Assembly: GCA_017991675.1 (NCBI GenBank)
Contig: JAGOQB010000006.1
Span: forward strand, 124,001 to 188,000
Direction of reading: 5' to 3'
DNA: 64,000 nucleotides
Source of the DNA: Phenylobacterium sp.
GTDB taxonomy: Bacteria > Pseudomonadota > Alphaproteobacteria > Caulobacterales > Caulobacteraceae
Under the pieces are notes generated by a model. It did not search any database and was not told the DNA's origin. It was given only the letters and a program-made list of their open reading frames with translations. Both the position numbers and the translations under genes were made by a program. Shown piece after piece: positions 48,575 through 57,934 of the stretch. The stretch's first letter is position 1; each line of letters opens with the position of its first letter.

Positions 48575-49735
48575 TCAGCCCGCGGCCCGTTCGGTCGTGT
48601 CGATGAAGCCGCCGCCCAGCACCCGTTCCGGCTGCTCGGGCGCATAGAGGACGCAGGCCTGGCCGGGGGCCACGCCTTCTTCTGGAGTATCGAGCTCGAC
48701 CGCGGCGACGCCGCCGCGCACGGCCAGGCGGCCCGGGACCGGCTCGCGGGTCGAGCGCACGCGCGCCAGCACCGGCCGGCCCGCTGCGTCGGCCATGTCG
48801 CCGCCCTCGCCCAGCCAGTTGGTTTCCTTCAGCGTCAGCGCGCTGGTCAGCAGCGCCTCGCGCGGGCCGACGATCACCTGGCGCTTGTCGGCGTCGATCC
48901 TGACCACGAACAGCGGGTCGCCGACCGCGATGTTCAGACCGCGGCGTTGGCCGATCGTATAACGGGTCACGCCCTCGTGGCGGCCGAGCACGCGGCCGTC
49001 CATGTGCACGACCTCGCCGGCCTCCGCGCCTTGCGGCCGCAGGCGGTCGATGACCGTGGTGTAGCGGCCTTCCGGCACGAAGCAGATGTCCTGGCTGTCG
49101 GGCTTGTCCGCCGCGGCGAGGCCAAGTTCGGCCGCCACCCGGCGCACCTCCGGCTTAGGCAGGCCGCCCAGCGGAAAACGCAGGAAGTCGAGCTGCTCGC
49201 GGGTGGTCGCGAACAGGAAATAGCTCTGGTCGCGGGCCGGGTCGCTGGCGCGCAGCAGCTGCGCCCCGTCGCGCCCCTCGGCGCGCTGGACATAGTGGCC
49301 GGTCGCCATAGCCTCGGCGCCCAGGTCGCGCGCCACGTCCAGCAGGTCGCGGAACTTGACGGTCTGATTGCAGCGGATGCACGGAACCGGCGTCTCGCCG
49401 CGCAGATAGGAGTCGGCGAAGTCCTCGATGACCTGCTGCTTGAACTTGCTTTCGTAGTCGAGGACGTAGTGCGGGATGCCGATGACGTCGGCGGCGGTGC
49501 GCGCGTCGTGAATGTCCTGGCCCGCGCAGCAGGCGCCCTTCTTCTGGATCGCCGCGCCGTGGTCGTAGAGCTGCAGCGTCACGCCCACCACGTCGTAGCC
49601 GGCCCTGGCCAGCAGGGCGGCGGTGACGGTGGAGTCCACACCGCCGGACATGGCCGCGACCACCCGCGCGCCGGGCGTCAGGCCCACGGCGGCGCGCGCG
49701 GCTTCCACGGCGGCGTCTGCGAAAAGCGCGTTCAT
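48575..49735 (-). CDS. mnmA: tRNA-specific 2-thiouridylase MnmA
   Basis: 386 residues. Adds sulfur to the wobble uridine of tRNAs for Lys, Glu and Gln. PP-loop [16 protein letters not shown] adenylates the base. Cys119 in [12 protein letters not shown] and the Cys of [11 protein letters not shown] are the two catalytic cysteines. The middle GHYVQR and late [15 protein letters not shown] are conserved. The start ATG 49735 gives the usual length. Its gene is followed by the intergenic repeat. Confidence 0.95.
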   Translation of the reverse strand: MNALFADAAVEAARAAVGLTPGARVVAAMSGGVDSTVTAALLARAGYDVVGVTLQLYDHGAAIQKKGACCAGQDIHDARTAADVIGIPHYVLDYESKFKQQVIEDFADSYLRGETPVPCIRCNQTVKFRDLLDVARDLGAEAMATGHYVQRAEGRDGAQLLRASDPARDQSYFLFATTREQLDFLRFPLGGLPKPEVRRVAAELGLAAADKPDSQDICFVPEGRYTTVIDRLRPQGAEAGEVVHMDGRVLGRHEGVTRYTIGQRRGLNIAVGDPLFVVRIDADKRQVIVGPREALLTSALTLKETNWLGEGGDMADAAGRPVLARVRSTREPVPGRLAVRGGVAAVELDTPEEGVAPGQACVLYAPEQPERVLGGGFIDTTERAAG

Positions 49736-49790
49736 GGCGCGCTATGTAGCGGTTGGCGCCCCGATTTGCGAGGCCGCGAGCACGATCGCC

Positions 49791-50717
49791 CTACTTCAGC
49801 GCGTTCAGCAGCGAGGAGTCGCGCAGGGTGATGAACACCTGGGTCGACGCCTGCAGCGCCAGCGTCGCCTTCTCCAGCTCGACCGAGGCGACCGGCATGT
49901 TGGCGTCGACGATGTCGCCGATCATGCCCTTCAGGCTGTTCTGGCGGGCGGTCAGGTCGACCTTCACGTCGTCCACCCGCGCCTGCACCATCCCGTTGCG
50001 GGCGGTCTTGTCGATGATGTCGCTGGACACCGTGTCCCAGTTGGCCAGTTCGTTGGTCAGGAAAGTCCGCTGGGCGTCGGTCATGGTGCCGCCGAACGGC
50101 GTGGCCTCGTGGAACGCCTGCAGGGTCTTGAAGGCCTGCAGCAGGTCGGTCCCCAGGTCGTCGGCCAGCAGCCCGGTCTTCACCGTGGTGGCGTCGTCGA
50201 CCTTGTGCTCGGTGATGAAGTCGTCGTTCTGGAAGAAATCGGAGATCAGCGGGGTCAGCGGGTTGGTCAGGTCCGACAGCGCATCGGCGGTGACCGGCAT
50301 GGTGTCGATCTTCCCGCCGGCGAACAGGTACTTGCCGCCATAACGCGAGTTCATCGACGACACGGCGTTGCGGAACTGCGCTTCGATCTCCTGCATCAGG
50401 GTGTCGGTGCGGCCGGTGGCGATGGCCTCCTCGATCGCCTGCTTGGTGCCGGCCGCCGCGTCGCCCAGTTGGGTCATCGCGAAGTCCTGGGTGGTCAGCT
50501 TGTCGGCGATCAGCTTGTTCTGGTCGAGATAGCCGCCGACGCGGGTTTCCACCGAACGCATGGCCGTCAGCATCTCGGCGTTGCGCGAGTAGTCCTTCAG
50601 GTTCGCCCCGTTTTCCTGGGTCGCCACGCGGTCGCCCGCGTTCATCTGCTTCTGCTGGGCCAGCATGATGTTCCGAAGAACCAGGCTGTAATTGCCGCCG
50701 GTCGTGACGCGATACAT
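49791..50717 (-). CDS. flgL: Flagellar hook-associated protein 3
   Basis: 308 residues. Links hook and filament. The N-terminal MYRVTTGGNYSLVLRNIMLAQQKQMNAGDRVATQENG and C-terminal ASVELEKATLALQASTQVFITLRDSSLLNAL form the paired helices typical of FlgL/flagellin-like proteins. There is no signal peptide, as expected for type III export. It is 12 bases downstream of flgK on the same strand, so the pair forms one operon. Confidence 0.88.
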   Translation of the reverse strand: MYRVTTGGNYSLVLRNIMLAQQKQMNAGDRVATQENGANLKDYSRNAEMLTAMRSVETRVGGYLDQNKLIADKLTTQDFAMTQLGDAAAGTKQAIEEAIATGRTDTLMQEIEAQFRNAVSSMNSRYGGKYLFAGGKIDTMPVTADALSDLTNPLTPLISDFFQNDDFITEHKVDDATTVKTGLLADDLGTDLLQAFKTLQAFHEATPFGGTMTDAQRTFLTNELANWDTVSSDIIDKTARNGMVQARVDDVKVDLTARQNSLKGMIGDIVDANMPVASVELEKATLALQASTQVFITLRDSSLLNALK

Positions 50718-50729
50718 CGTCAGGCTCCG

Positions 50730-52826
50730 TTAAACCATGTTCGTCAGGACGTCGAACAGCTCCTTGGCCGCCTGGATCATGCGGGCCGAAGCGTTGAAGG
50801 CCTGTTGATAAGTCGTCAGGCGGACGAGCTCTTCGTCCACGTTCACGCCCTCGATCGCGTCGCGGCGCGCCTGGGCCTCGTTGGACACCGACTCCGCCGC
50901 GCTCTTGCGGTTTTCGGCCGCCTCGGCCTGGCGGCCGATGGAGCCGCCGAATTCGGCGGCATAACGCGAAAGGGTCATGGTCACGGAGCCGAGCGTGCCG
51001 GCCGGCGAGAAGGTCGTGGTGGCGTCGCCCGCCGCGGCCAGCAGTCGCGCGCCGCGGCCGTCGCCGGCGGTGACGGCCGGCATGCCCGCCGCCACCGACA
51101 GGTCCAGCGTCGCCAGGCCGAGTTTCATCGGATCCTGGGCGATCGCCTTGTCCACCTCGAAGCGGCCGGCGCGGGCGTTGCGCTCGATCACCCCCAGCCC
51201 GAACAGCTGGCTCATCGACGGCCCGGCGGCCCCGCGCTGGGTCTGGTCCTGGGTCACCGACAGCGTCGCGTTCTGGGGCGCCGAGCCGGTGAAGGTCAGC
51301 GCGCCCTTGGCGTCCAGGCTGAAGGCGCCGTTGACGCCGACGCCGGTCGCCGGGTCGTTCAAGGCGGCGACCAGGTCGTTCATGGAGGTGACCGGCGGTC
51401 CCGGAACGGTGAAGGTCATGTCGCGGATCGGCTTGCCGTCGGCCTGGGCCAGCCGGAAGCTGATCGTCTGGCCAGCGGTGAACCCGTGCGGATCGGTCCC
51501 CCTCAGGCCGGTCTCGTAGCTCATCATCCCGCCGGAGCGGACCAGGTCGTTGAGCCCGAAGAAGTGCGAGAAGGCGCGACCGGCCTTGGCCGAGGTGCCT
51601 TCGTCGATGGCCAGGCGGTTGTCGCCGGTCCCCGCGATGCTCAAGGCCCCGTCGGTGAACGAAGCCGTCGCGGCCCCGCCCATGGCGGTGTTGAGCGTGG
51701 TCAGGAAGCTCGCCGGCGTAAACGCGCCGCCCGGAACCATCGTCCCGGCGTCGAAATCGATGTCGACCCGGCTTTGCAGCACGCCGTCCTTGTCGAGGAT
51801 CGCCACCGTGGTCCTGCCGGTGAAGCCGCCGACCGCGGTCGGCAGGTCCAGGCCGGTGTCGCGGCCGGTCAGCGCCTTGGGCGGCGGCGAGGCCGTCGTC
51901 TTGTTGTGCGCGGCGTTGATCTGCTCGACCGTACGCGAAATGAACTCGCCGAGCTGATCGGCCATCCCCGGCAGGGTCTCATCGCGCAGGTCCATCAGCC
52001 CGCGGATCTCGCCGCCGGAAATCTGAATCGGCTGGGCGAAGCCGACCCCGCCCTCAGGCTCGACCGCGATGTAACCCTTGGTGGCGTCGGTGCGGTTGTA
52101 GGTCAGGGTCGCGGCCTTGCCGTCGCCGGCCAGCAGCAGCCCTTCGACCGATCGCACGGTCACCCCGCCGTTGGCGCGCTGGGCGACCTGCACGTTCATC
52201 AGGGTCGACAGTTCGTCGACCAGTTGGCTCTGGATGTTCTCCGAGCCGGACGCATCGCCGCTGGTCAGCTTCGCGCGGCTGATGTCGGCGTTCATCTGAT
52301 TGATCTGCCGCAGCAGGTCGTTGATGCGGTTCACGTCCGAGGAGATCCGCGCGTCGACCGTCTCGCCCAGTTCGTTGATCTGGGAGTTGATCCGGCCGGT
52401 CTCGGTCAGGAAGTCCTCGACCTTCGAGATGCCCTGGCTGCGCAGCAGGCTCGACGAGGGGTCGTCCGCCGCCGCCGCAAAGGCCGAGAAGATCTGGTCC
52501 AGGCGCGAGAAGTAGAAGGTCTCCTTGCCGGGATTGCCGAACAGGCTCTGGGCGTTGTCCAGGTATTGCGAAAACACGCCCCAGCGGGCCGAGTCCGACG
52601 AAGCCGTCAGCGAGGCCAGTTGCAGGTACTGGTCGGTGATCCGCCGCACCCCCTGGATGTCGACGCCCATCCCCTTGCCGCCGACCACCAGCGGGGCTTG
52701 GTCCACCTGTTTGCGGACGTAGCCGGGCGTGTTGACGTTGGCGATATTGTCCGACGTGACCCGCAGGTTCATCTGGGACGCGTTCAGCCCGGACGAAGCC
52801 GTCTTCAGCATAGCCGTCAGTGACAC
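50730..52826 (-). CDS. flgK: Flagellar hook-associated protein 1
   Basis: 698 residues. Forms the first hook-filament junction layer. The N-terminus MSLTAMLKTASSGLNASQMNLRVTSDNIANVNTPGYVRKQV is the rod/hook family signature. The C-terminus NVDEELVRLTTYQQAFNASARMIQAAKELFDVLTNMV is typical of FlgK. The large variable middle domain is about 450 residues. No σ54 site was found on the upstream minus-strand side within 170 bases, so its promoter remains unassigned. Confidence 0.95.
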   Translation of the reverse strand: MSLTAMLKTASSGLNASQMNLRVTSDNIANVNTPGYVRKQVDQAPLVVGGKGMGVDIQGVRRITDQYLQLASLTASSDSARWGVFSQYLDNAQSLFGNPGKETFYFSRLDQIFSAFAAAADDPSSSLLRSQGISKVEDFLTETGRINSQINELGETVDARISSDVNRINDLLRQINQMNADISRAKLTSGDASGSENIQSQLVDELSTLMNVQVAQRANGGVTVRSVEGLLLAGDGKAATLTYNRTDATKGYIAVEPEGGVGFAQPIQISGGEIRGLMDLRDETLPGMADQLGEFISRTVEQINAAHNKTTASPPPKALTGRDTGLDLPTAVGGFTGRTTVAILDKDGVLQSRVDIDFDAGTMVPGGAFTPASFLTTLNTAMGGAATASFTDGALSIAGTGDNRLAIDEGTSAKAGRAFSHFFGLNDLVRSGGMMSYETGLRGTDPHGFTAGQTISFRLAQADGKPIRDMTFTVPGPPVTSMNDLVAALNDPATGVGVNGAFSLDAKGALTFTGSAPQNATLSVTQDQTQRGAAGPSMSQLFGLGVIERNARAGRFEVDKAIAQDPMKLGLATLDLSVAAGMPAVTAGDGRGARLLAAAGDATTTFSPAGTLGSVTMTLSRYAAEFGGSIGRQAEAAENRKSAAESVSNEAQARRDAIEGVNVDEELVRLTTYQQAFNASARMIQAAKELFDVLTNMV

Positions 52827-53244
52827 GGTTTACCCTCCGCCCGGCAAAGCCTGACGCGCGACCCGGCGAAATCTGCCGAGATAATGGTGAACGCCCGCGC
52901 GTGGGCCATGCAAAAATCCAATCTTTTCAACGAACCTCGTCTTGAGGCCCGCCGAACCGCCCAGATCCGGCGCAAGACCGGCGCCAGTTCGCCGGCGGCC
53001 GCCGATCCACGCCGCGCGACATCCCGCGGCCAGGGCGGCAGGGACGACCCATCGCGCAGCTTCGGCCCGGCAAAAAACGCCACGCCGGCCGACTTCGCCC
53101 CTCATCCGAATCTATGATTTTTCTTTTATTTCAATGGCTTGATAAGTTGGCGCAAAGGTTGCTCGGAGGTCGCCGAATGTACGCGGCGCAGAAGCGCTCC
53201 CATCGATAAGCCCGGACACGCGCCGGGCGGATTCACCGGAAGCC
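52827..53244. other. Divergent intergenic region between flgK and fliK
   Basis: 418 bases. A σ54 promoter for fliK lies at 53147-53163. The rest holds no gene with family features: the short frames here are antisense-like and rich in Arg. A T-rich stretch occurs near 53117-53135 upstream of the promoter, where an enhancer-binding protein could act. Confidence 0.5.
53147..53163 (+). promoter_or_regulatory. Sigma-54 promoter of fliK-flgD-flgE
   Basis: TTGGCGCAAAGGTTGCT has GG at 53149-53150 and GC at 53161-53162, ten bases between, as needed for −24/−12 recognition by σ54. The transcript would start near 53174, about 70 bases before fliK. Late flagellar genes in Caulobacter are σ54-dependent. 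Confidence 0.75.
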
Positions 53245-54744
53245 ATGACAGCGCCACTGTTCAATTTGCCGATGACGAGCCCGATCGCCGGGCCCTCCGC
53301 CGCCACCAACGGCGGCCAGGGCGCGCTGGGCGGTTTCGAGGCGCTGCTGGCCGCCTTCTTCGGCCCGACCGACCAGACCGCCGCCGGCGCCGCCGCCGCA
53401 TCAGGCCTATTCGCTCCCACCACCGACGCCGCGACGGCCGAGACTCCTGACGGCGAGCTGATCCCGGCCGGCGAGGCGGAGTCTGAAGCGCCGACGACCG
53501 CCGCCGCCCCCGACGCCATGACCATGGCCGCCCTGCTCATCGCCCCGCAGGTCGTCCCCCAGCCGCAGCCCCAGGCGCCGATCGCCGCCGGCGGCGAGGT
53601 CTCCGGCGAGCCGCCCGCCCCGACACCCGCTCCGGCGGCCGGCTTCGCGCCGCAGATGGCCGCGGACGCAGCGCCCGTCTCGGTGTCCAAGCCGTTGAGC
53701 GACACCGCTCTGGCGACCGCCTCCCAAGCCGCCGAGGTCCCCACGGCCGCCGCCGAAACGCTCGCAGCCGTCACGCCCCAGGCCAAGCCCGCGCTCGCCG
53801 CTGAGCCGCAGGCCAAGCCCAAGCCGAACGGCCCCGCTGCTCCGGCGCCTCAAACCCAAACCGCGCAGCCGACTCCGGCGCCCCAGGCCGCCGCCGCGGC
53901 TGCAGCGACCGACGCGCCGCAAGCCCAGCTCGCCCAGGCCGAAGCCGCCGCCCCGGCCATCGCCGATGAGGTCAAGCCGCAGGAGCCGCAGCAAGCCGCC
54001 CGCCCGGCGCGCCACGCCGACGCTGATCGCCGCCGCGGCGGCTTCGGCCAGGCCGTCGCCCCGCCCCCCGCGGCCGACGGCGTCGTCACGCCCAACGCGG
54101 TGACCGCTGCGGCCGGCGCCGGCGACGCCGGCAAGGCCGCCGCCGCGCTCGAAACCGACCTCGCCCCGCCCGCCCCCAAGGACGCCAAGAGCGAACCGGC
54201 CGCCGCCGCCGACGCACCGGACGTCCAGCTTCCCGCTCATGCAGCTCCGGCCGCGCACGCCCATGTCGGCGGTCAGGCCGCCCCGGGCCGGGCCGCCACC
54301 TCCGAGACCATCGCCAACCTGACCGCCCAGATCAGCAAGAAGCTGGAAGGCCGGGCCACGAAATTCGACGTTGAGCTGACCCCGGCCGGCCTTGGCCATG
54401 TCAGCGTCTCGGTCGAGATCGCCGCCAGCGGCAAGATGACCGCGGCGATGTCGTTCGACTCGCCGCAGGCCGCCGCCGAGGTTCGCGCCCGCTCGCACGA
54501 GCTGCAGCGCGCCCTGGAGCAGGCCGGCTTCGACCTGGCCGGCGGCCTCTCCTTCGACGTCAACGGCGAGCGCGGCAACGACGGCCGCGGCCTGGCCCAG
54601 CAGCAACAGCATAACGACGGCGCCTCGCGCGGCCGGGCCTTCCAGGCGGTGCTCGGGACCGCCGGCGAGGCGGCCGAGACTGCGGCGTCCGCCGCCCTTC
54701 AATACGCCCGCCGGTCCGCGACCGGCGTGGACATCCGGATCTAG
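53245..54744 (+). CDS. fliK: Flagellar hook-length control protein FliK
   Basis: 499 residues, mostly an Ala/Pro/Gln-rich disordered linker (about 1-350) that serves as the ruler. A folded C-terminal domain (about 365-450, FDVELTPAGLGHVSVSVEIAASGKMTAAMSFDSPQAAAEVRARSHELQRALEQAGFDL) switches export from hook to filament proteins. The tail is Arg/Gly/Ala-rich. It is first in the fliK-flgD-flgE operon, with a σ54 promoter 80-100 bases upstream. Confidence 0.88.
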   Translation: MTAPLFNLPMTSPIAGPSAATNGGQGALGGFEALLAAFFGPTDQTAAGAAAASGLFAPTTDAATAETPDGELIPAGEAESEAPTTAAAPDAMTMAALLIAPQVVPQPQPQAPIAAGGEVSGEPPAPTPAPAAGFAPQMAADAAPVSVSKPLSDTALATASQAAEVPTAAAETLAAVTPQAKPALAAEPQAKPKPNGPAAPAPQTQTAQPTPAPQAAAAAAATDAPQAQLAQAEAAAPAIADEVKPQEPQQAARPARHADADRRRGGFGQAVAPPPAADGVVTPNAVTAAAGAGDAGKAAAALETDLAPPAPKDAKSEPAAAADAPDVQLPAHAAPAAHAHVGGQAAPGRAATSETIANLTAQISKKLEGRATKFDVELTPAGLGHVSVSVEIAASGKMTAAMSFDSPQAAAEVRARSHELQRALEQAGFDLAGGLSFDVNGERGNDGRGLAQQQQHNDGASRGRAFQAVLGTAGEAAETAASAALQYARRSATGVDIRI

Positions 54745-54754
54745 GGAGCCCGCC

Positions 54755-55498
54755 ATGGCGATCGACGCGACCGCAGCGGCCAACAGCGCCAGCGCCTCGA
54801 ACACCGGGCGCACGCGCCTGGCCGACAGCTACGAGACGTTCATGAACCTGCTGACGGCGCAGATCAAAAACCAGGATCCGCTGTCGCCGATGGACTCGAC
54901 CCAGTTCACCCAGCAGCTGGTCCAGATGACCGGCGTGGAACAGCAGTTGCTGACCAACGACCTGCTCGAAAAGCTCGTGACCAACACCGGCTCGGGCATC
55001 CAGACCTCGGTCAGCCTGCTCGGGCGCGAGGTCCGCGCCGTGCACAACGAAGCCAAGCTCTCCGCCGGCAAGGCCGACTGGTCCTACAAGCTAGACCGCG
55101 AGGCGACGGACGTGACCATCGAGGTGGTCAACAGCCTCGGCAAGGTCGTGCAGGTCGAGAAGGCCAGCGGCGACGACCTGAAGGCCGGCGACCACACCTA
55201 TTCGTGGAACGGCAAGGACCGCACCGGCGCCCAGCTGCCGAACGGCGACACCTACACCCTGCGCATCACCGCCAAGGACTCCGCGGGCGCGAGCGTCGGC
55301 GTCACCAACTTCATCAAGGGCGTCGTCACCGGCGTCGAACAGACCGACGGCAAGACCCTGATCACCATCAACGGCGTGCAGATCGGCTGGGAAAAGGTCA
55401 CCTCGATCACCGAGGCGCCCCAGAAGACGGCCTCCGCCGACACGAACTCCAACAACTCGGGCAGCGCCACCACGCCGCCCGAACCGGCCGCCACCTGA
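54755..55498 (+). CDS. flgD: Flagellar hook assembly scaffold FlgD
   Basis: 247 residues. Caps the growing hook. The N-terminal export region LADSYETFMNLLTAQIKNQDPLSPMDSTQFTQQLVQMTGVEQQL is highly characteristic. The central FlgD Ig-like domain has the GDHTYSWNGKDRTGAQLPNGDTYTLRITAKD segment, and the tail is Ser/Thr/Asn-rich. It lies 10 bases after fliK. Confidence 0.95.
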   Translation: MAIDATAAANSASASNTGRTRLADSYETFMNLLTAQIKNQDPLSPMDSTQFTQQLVQMTGVEQQLLTNDLLEKLVTNTGSGIQTSVSLLGREVRAVHNEAKLSAGKADWSYKLDREATDVTIEVVNSLGKVVQVEKASGDDLKAGDHTYSWNGKDRTGAQLPNGDTYTLRITAKDSAGASVGVTNFIKGVVTGVEQTDGKTLITINGVQIGWEKVTSITEAPQKTASADTNSNNSGSATTPPEPAAT

Positions 55499-55539
55499 GC
55501 GCGCGCCCTCACCCCATTCGCATAGAAAGGTAGACACCC

Positions 55540-56937
55540 ATGAGCATCAACAGCGCCATGCTCTCCGGCGTTTCCGGGCTGATCACCAACTCCTCGGCCC
55601 TGGCGGCGATCTCCGACAACATCGCCAACGTCAACACCACCGCCTACAAGCGCAACCAGGTGAACTTCGCCAACGTCGTGACCGCCCAGGCGGTCAAGGG
55701 CCGCTATTCGGCCGGCGGCGTGCAGGCGGTCACTCGCCAGTTCATCAGCCAGCAGGGCCTGATCCAGTCGGCCACATCGCCGACCGACCTCGGCATTTCG
55801 GGCGACGGCTTCTTCGTCGTCGCCACCAAGGGCGGGACCCTGACGCCGAACGACGAGCGCGTCTTCACCCGTTCGGGCTCGTTCAGCGTCGACGCCGACG
55901 GCTATCTGGTCAACGACGCCAAACTCTACCTGCAGGGTTGGCCGGTCCAGAACGACGGCACGTTCGACACGAACCCGTCCGACCTGAACATGATGCAGTC
56001 GATCAACGTGAAGAACCTGGGCGCGGCGGTTCGCGCCACCGAAAACATCGTGGTCAACGCCAACTTCAACAAGAGCCAGACCGCCGACCCGACGAAGAAC
56101 ACGACCTACACGACACTCGGCGCCGGCGCGATGGCCGACTGGGCGCTCAACCAAGCCCCGGCCACCGGCGTGCAGCCCGACTTCACCTTCGAGATGAACG
56201 TCATCGACTCGGTGGGCGCCACCCACAAGGTCGCCGTCGCCGTCATCAAGGACGACACGACGCCGAACCTCTGGAAGGCGGAAATGTACGCCGTGCCGGC
56301 GTCGGACGTGACGGTCGCCGGCGCGGTCCAACACGGCCTCATCGCCTCCGGCAATCTCGTCTTCACCGCCGACGGCCAGCTCGACCTTGCGGCGGCCGGC
56401 ACCACCCTGTTCGGCCCGACGGCCACGCTCAATTTGGCCGCCTCGAACAGCGCGACCACTCCGCGCTGGGCCACCAACCTCGGCATCGAGGCGTCGGACA
56501 TCGACCTCGACTGGAGCAAGGTCACCCAGTACGCCTCGCCCTCGACCCTGAACTCGGCCAATTCCGACGGCGCCAACGTCGGCAACGTGGTCGGCGTCGA
56601 AGTCAGCGAGGACGGCGTTGTTTCGGCGATCTTCGACAACTCTGAAGTTCGCCAGATCGCGAAGATCGGCCTCGCCAGCTTCGCCAATCCTGACGGCTTG
56701 GCGGCGGTAAGCGGTAACGCCTATCGCGCCACCATCCCTTCGGGCGAGTTCGTGATCAAGCAGCCGGGCATCGGCGGGGCCGGCGAAATCGCCGCCGGTA
56801 CACTGGAAGCCTCGACCGTCGACCTGTCGGCCGAGTTCACCGGACTGATCACGACCCAGAAAGCCTATTCTGCATCTTCGAAGATCATCACGACCGCCGA
56901 TCAGATGCTTGAGGAGCTTATCAATATTAAGAGGTAA
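55540..56937 (+). CDS. flgE: Flagellar hook protein FlgE
   Basis: 465 residues. The main hook subunit. The N-terminus SAMLSGVSGLITNSSALAAISDNIANVNTTAYKR and C-terminus STVDLSAEFTGLITTQKAYSASSKIITTADQMLEELINI are the conserved D0 helices; the large variable middle forms the hook's outer domains. AGAAAGG precedes the ATG. It follows flgD by 41 bases and is succeeded by sciP 166 bases later. Confidence 0.95.
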   Translation: MSINSAMLSGVSGLITNSSALAAISDNIANVNTTAYKRNQVNFANVVTAQAVKGRYSAGGVQAVTRQFISQQGLIQSATSPTDLGISGDGFFVVATKGGTLTPNDERVFTRSGSFSVDADGYLVNDAKLYLQGWPVQNDGTFDTNPSDLNMMQSINVKNLGAAVRATENIVVNANFNKSQTADPTKNTTYTTLGAGAMADWALNQAPATGVQPDFTFEMNVIDSVGATHKVAVAVIKDDTTPNLWKAEMYAVPASDVTVAGAVQHGLIASGNLVFTADGQLDLAAAGTTLFGPTATLNLAASNSATTPRWATNLGIEASDIDLDWSKVTQYASPSTLNSANSDGANVGNVVGVEVSEDGVVSAIFDNSEVRQIAKIGLASFANPDGLAAVSGNAYRATIPSGEFVIKQPGIGGAGEIAAGTLEASTVDLSAEFTGLITTQKAYSASSKIITTADQMLEELINIKR

Positions 56938-57002
56938 TATTTCCCGTTAACAACTCTCAACATCACTCGATAACTTAGACTGTACCAAAAACGGACAACG
57001 GC

Positions 57003-57038
57003 GAATCATGAGCAAGGAATTGTTTACTATCGTGATTC
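57003..57038. promoter_or_regulatory. Two GANTC (CcrM) sites upstream of sciP
   Basis: GAATC (57003-57007) and GATTC (57034-57038) lie 27 bases apart within 101 bases of the sciP ATG. In Caulobacterales, methylation state at such sites can time transcription through GcrA. No full CtrA TTAA-N7-TTAA box was found. Confidence 0.5.
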
Positions 57039-57103
57039 ACCGCCCGTTATGTCCCACTCGTTACATTCTTCCCGAACAGTGATGGTCGGAAAGGCGTAAA
57101 GCC

Positions 57104-57391
57104 ATGTTGCAACAACAGCAGACGCGCACGAACAGCCGCGGCGAGGCGTACGTCATCGGTCCGACGGGTGCGCCGCTGACGCTCAGGGATCTGCCGCCGC
57201 CGGACACCGGCCGGTGGGTGATCCGTCGCAAGGCCGAAGTGGTCGCCGCCGTCCGCGGCGGCCTGCTGACGCTCGACGAAGCCTGCGAGCGCTACTCCCT
57301 GACCAACGAGGAGTTCCTCGCCTGGCAAAAGTCGATCGATCGCCACGGCCTCGCCGGCCTGCGCACGACCCGTCTGCAGCAGTACCGCTGA
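57104..57391 (+). CDS. sciP: CtrA inhibitor SciP (DUF1153)
   Basis: 95 residues. SciP binds CtrA and blocks its recruitment of RNA polymerase, restraining CtrA-activated genes late in the cell cycle. The conserved VIGPTGAPLTLRDLPPPDTGRWVIRRKAEVVAAVRGGLLTLDEACERYSLTNEEFLAWQKSIDRHGLAGLRTTRLQQYR identifies the DUF1153 helix-turn-helix family. The position after flgE matches Caulobacter crescentus, where the corresponding genes are neighbours. A strong terminator follows. Confidence 0.93.
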   Translation: MLQQQQTRTNSRGEAYVIGPTGAPLTLRDLPPPDTGRWVIRRKAEVVAAVRGGLLTLDEACERYSLTNEEFLAWQKSIDRHGLAGLRTTRLQQYR

Positions 57392-57423
57392 TCCAGTAGA
57401 AACCCCTCCGGGGTCAGCGAACT

Positions 57424-57461
57424 GCGGCCGCGCCTCACAAGGGCGCGGCCGCTTTCGTTTT
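57424..57461. terminator. Bidirectional intrinsic terminator between sciP and the RusA-like gene
   Basis: GCGGCCGCGCC (57424-57434) and GGCGCGGCCGC (57442-57452) form an 11-bp stem around a seven-base loop, followed by TTTCGTTTT. It ends sciP, and probably the convergent nuclease gene too. Confidence 0.85.
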
Positions 57462-57850
57462 CAGCGCTGGTAGGCCGCGCCCAGCAGGTTGACGTCCGAC
57501 AGCTTGCGCACGGTGACGGTGATCTGCTCGCGCTCGCCGGCCCGCCGCTCCACCAGCAGCCGCGCCACCTGGGCGTCGTCGTGGAAGGTGTACCCCTTGA
57601 TCGCGTCCAGGATCGCCTTGGCCAGGTTGTCGAGGTCGATCCACGGCGGGTCGCCGACATACTCCATGACGATGTCGACGCCGAACTCGCCCCAGCTGGG
57701 TCGCGAGCCGCGCCAGGCCTTGCGGAAGAACTCGTAGACCAGCGGTTTGTAGTACTTCGTCTGGGTGGTCAGGCCGTCGACGACGACCTCGACGACGCCC
57801 TCGGCCTCGCGGGCGCGCACCTTCCCGTGGGATATCCAATCGCCGTCCAT
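57461..57850 (-). CDS. RusA-family Holliday-junction resolvase-like nuclease
   Basis: 129 residues. The signature PPWIDLDNLAKAILDAIKGYTFHDDAQVARLLVERR is the RusA core. The metal-binding acidic residues Asp72 and Asp74 (IDLDN) and Asp91/Asp92 (HDDAQ) match RusA of E. coli (Asp70, Asp72, Asp91). It would resolve Holliday junctions with a sequence preference. RusA genes are usually phage-borne, but no other phage gene is nearby. Divergent from fumC by 84 bases. Confidence 0.78.
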   Translation of the reverse strand: MDGDWISHGKVRAREAEGVVEVVVDGLTTQTKYYKPLVYEFFRKAWRGSRPSWGEFGVDIVMEYVGDPPWIDLDNLAKAILDAIKGYTFHDDAQVARLLVERRAGEREQITVTVRKLSDVNLLGAAYQR

Positions 57851-57934
57851 GCCCCTCCTTAGGGCCTGTGCGCCTTGCAGTCTCGCGCCCGTTCGCTAAA
57901 CCGGCGCTGCGAACTCACCGGAGCTGAAGACACC

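Noticed and set aside
49623..52823. 1066-codon plus-strand frame across mnmA, flgL and flgK
   Set aside because: It runs antisense to three well-supported genes and has the composition of a shadow frame.
52884..53150. Short frames in the flgK-fliK gap
   Set aside because: They are small, Arg-rich, mutually overlapping and without ribosome sites; the gap holds a σ54 promoter instead.
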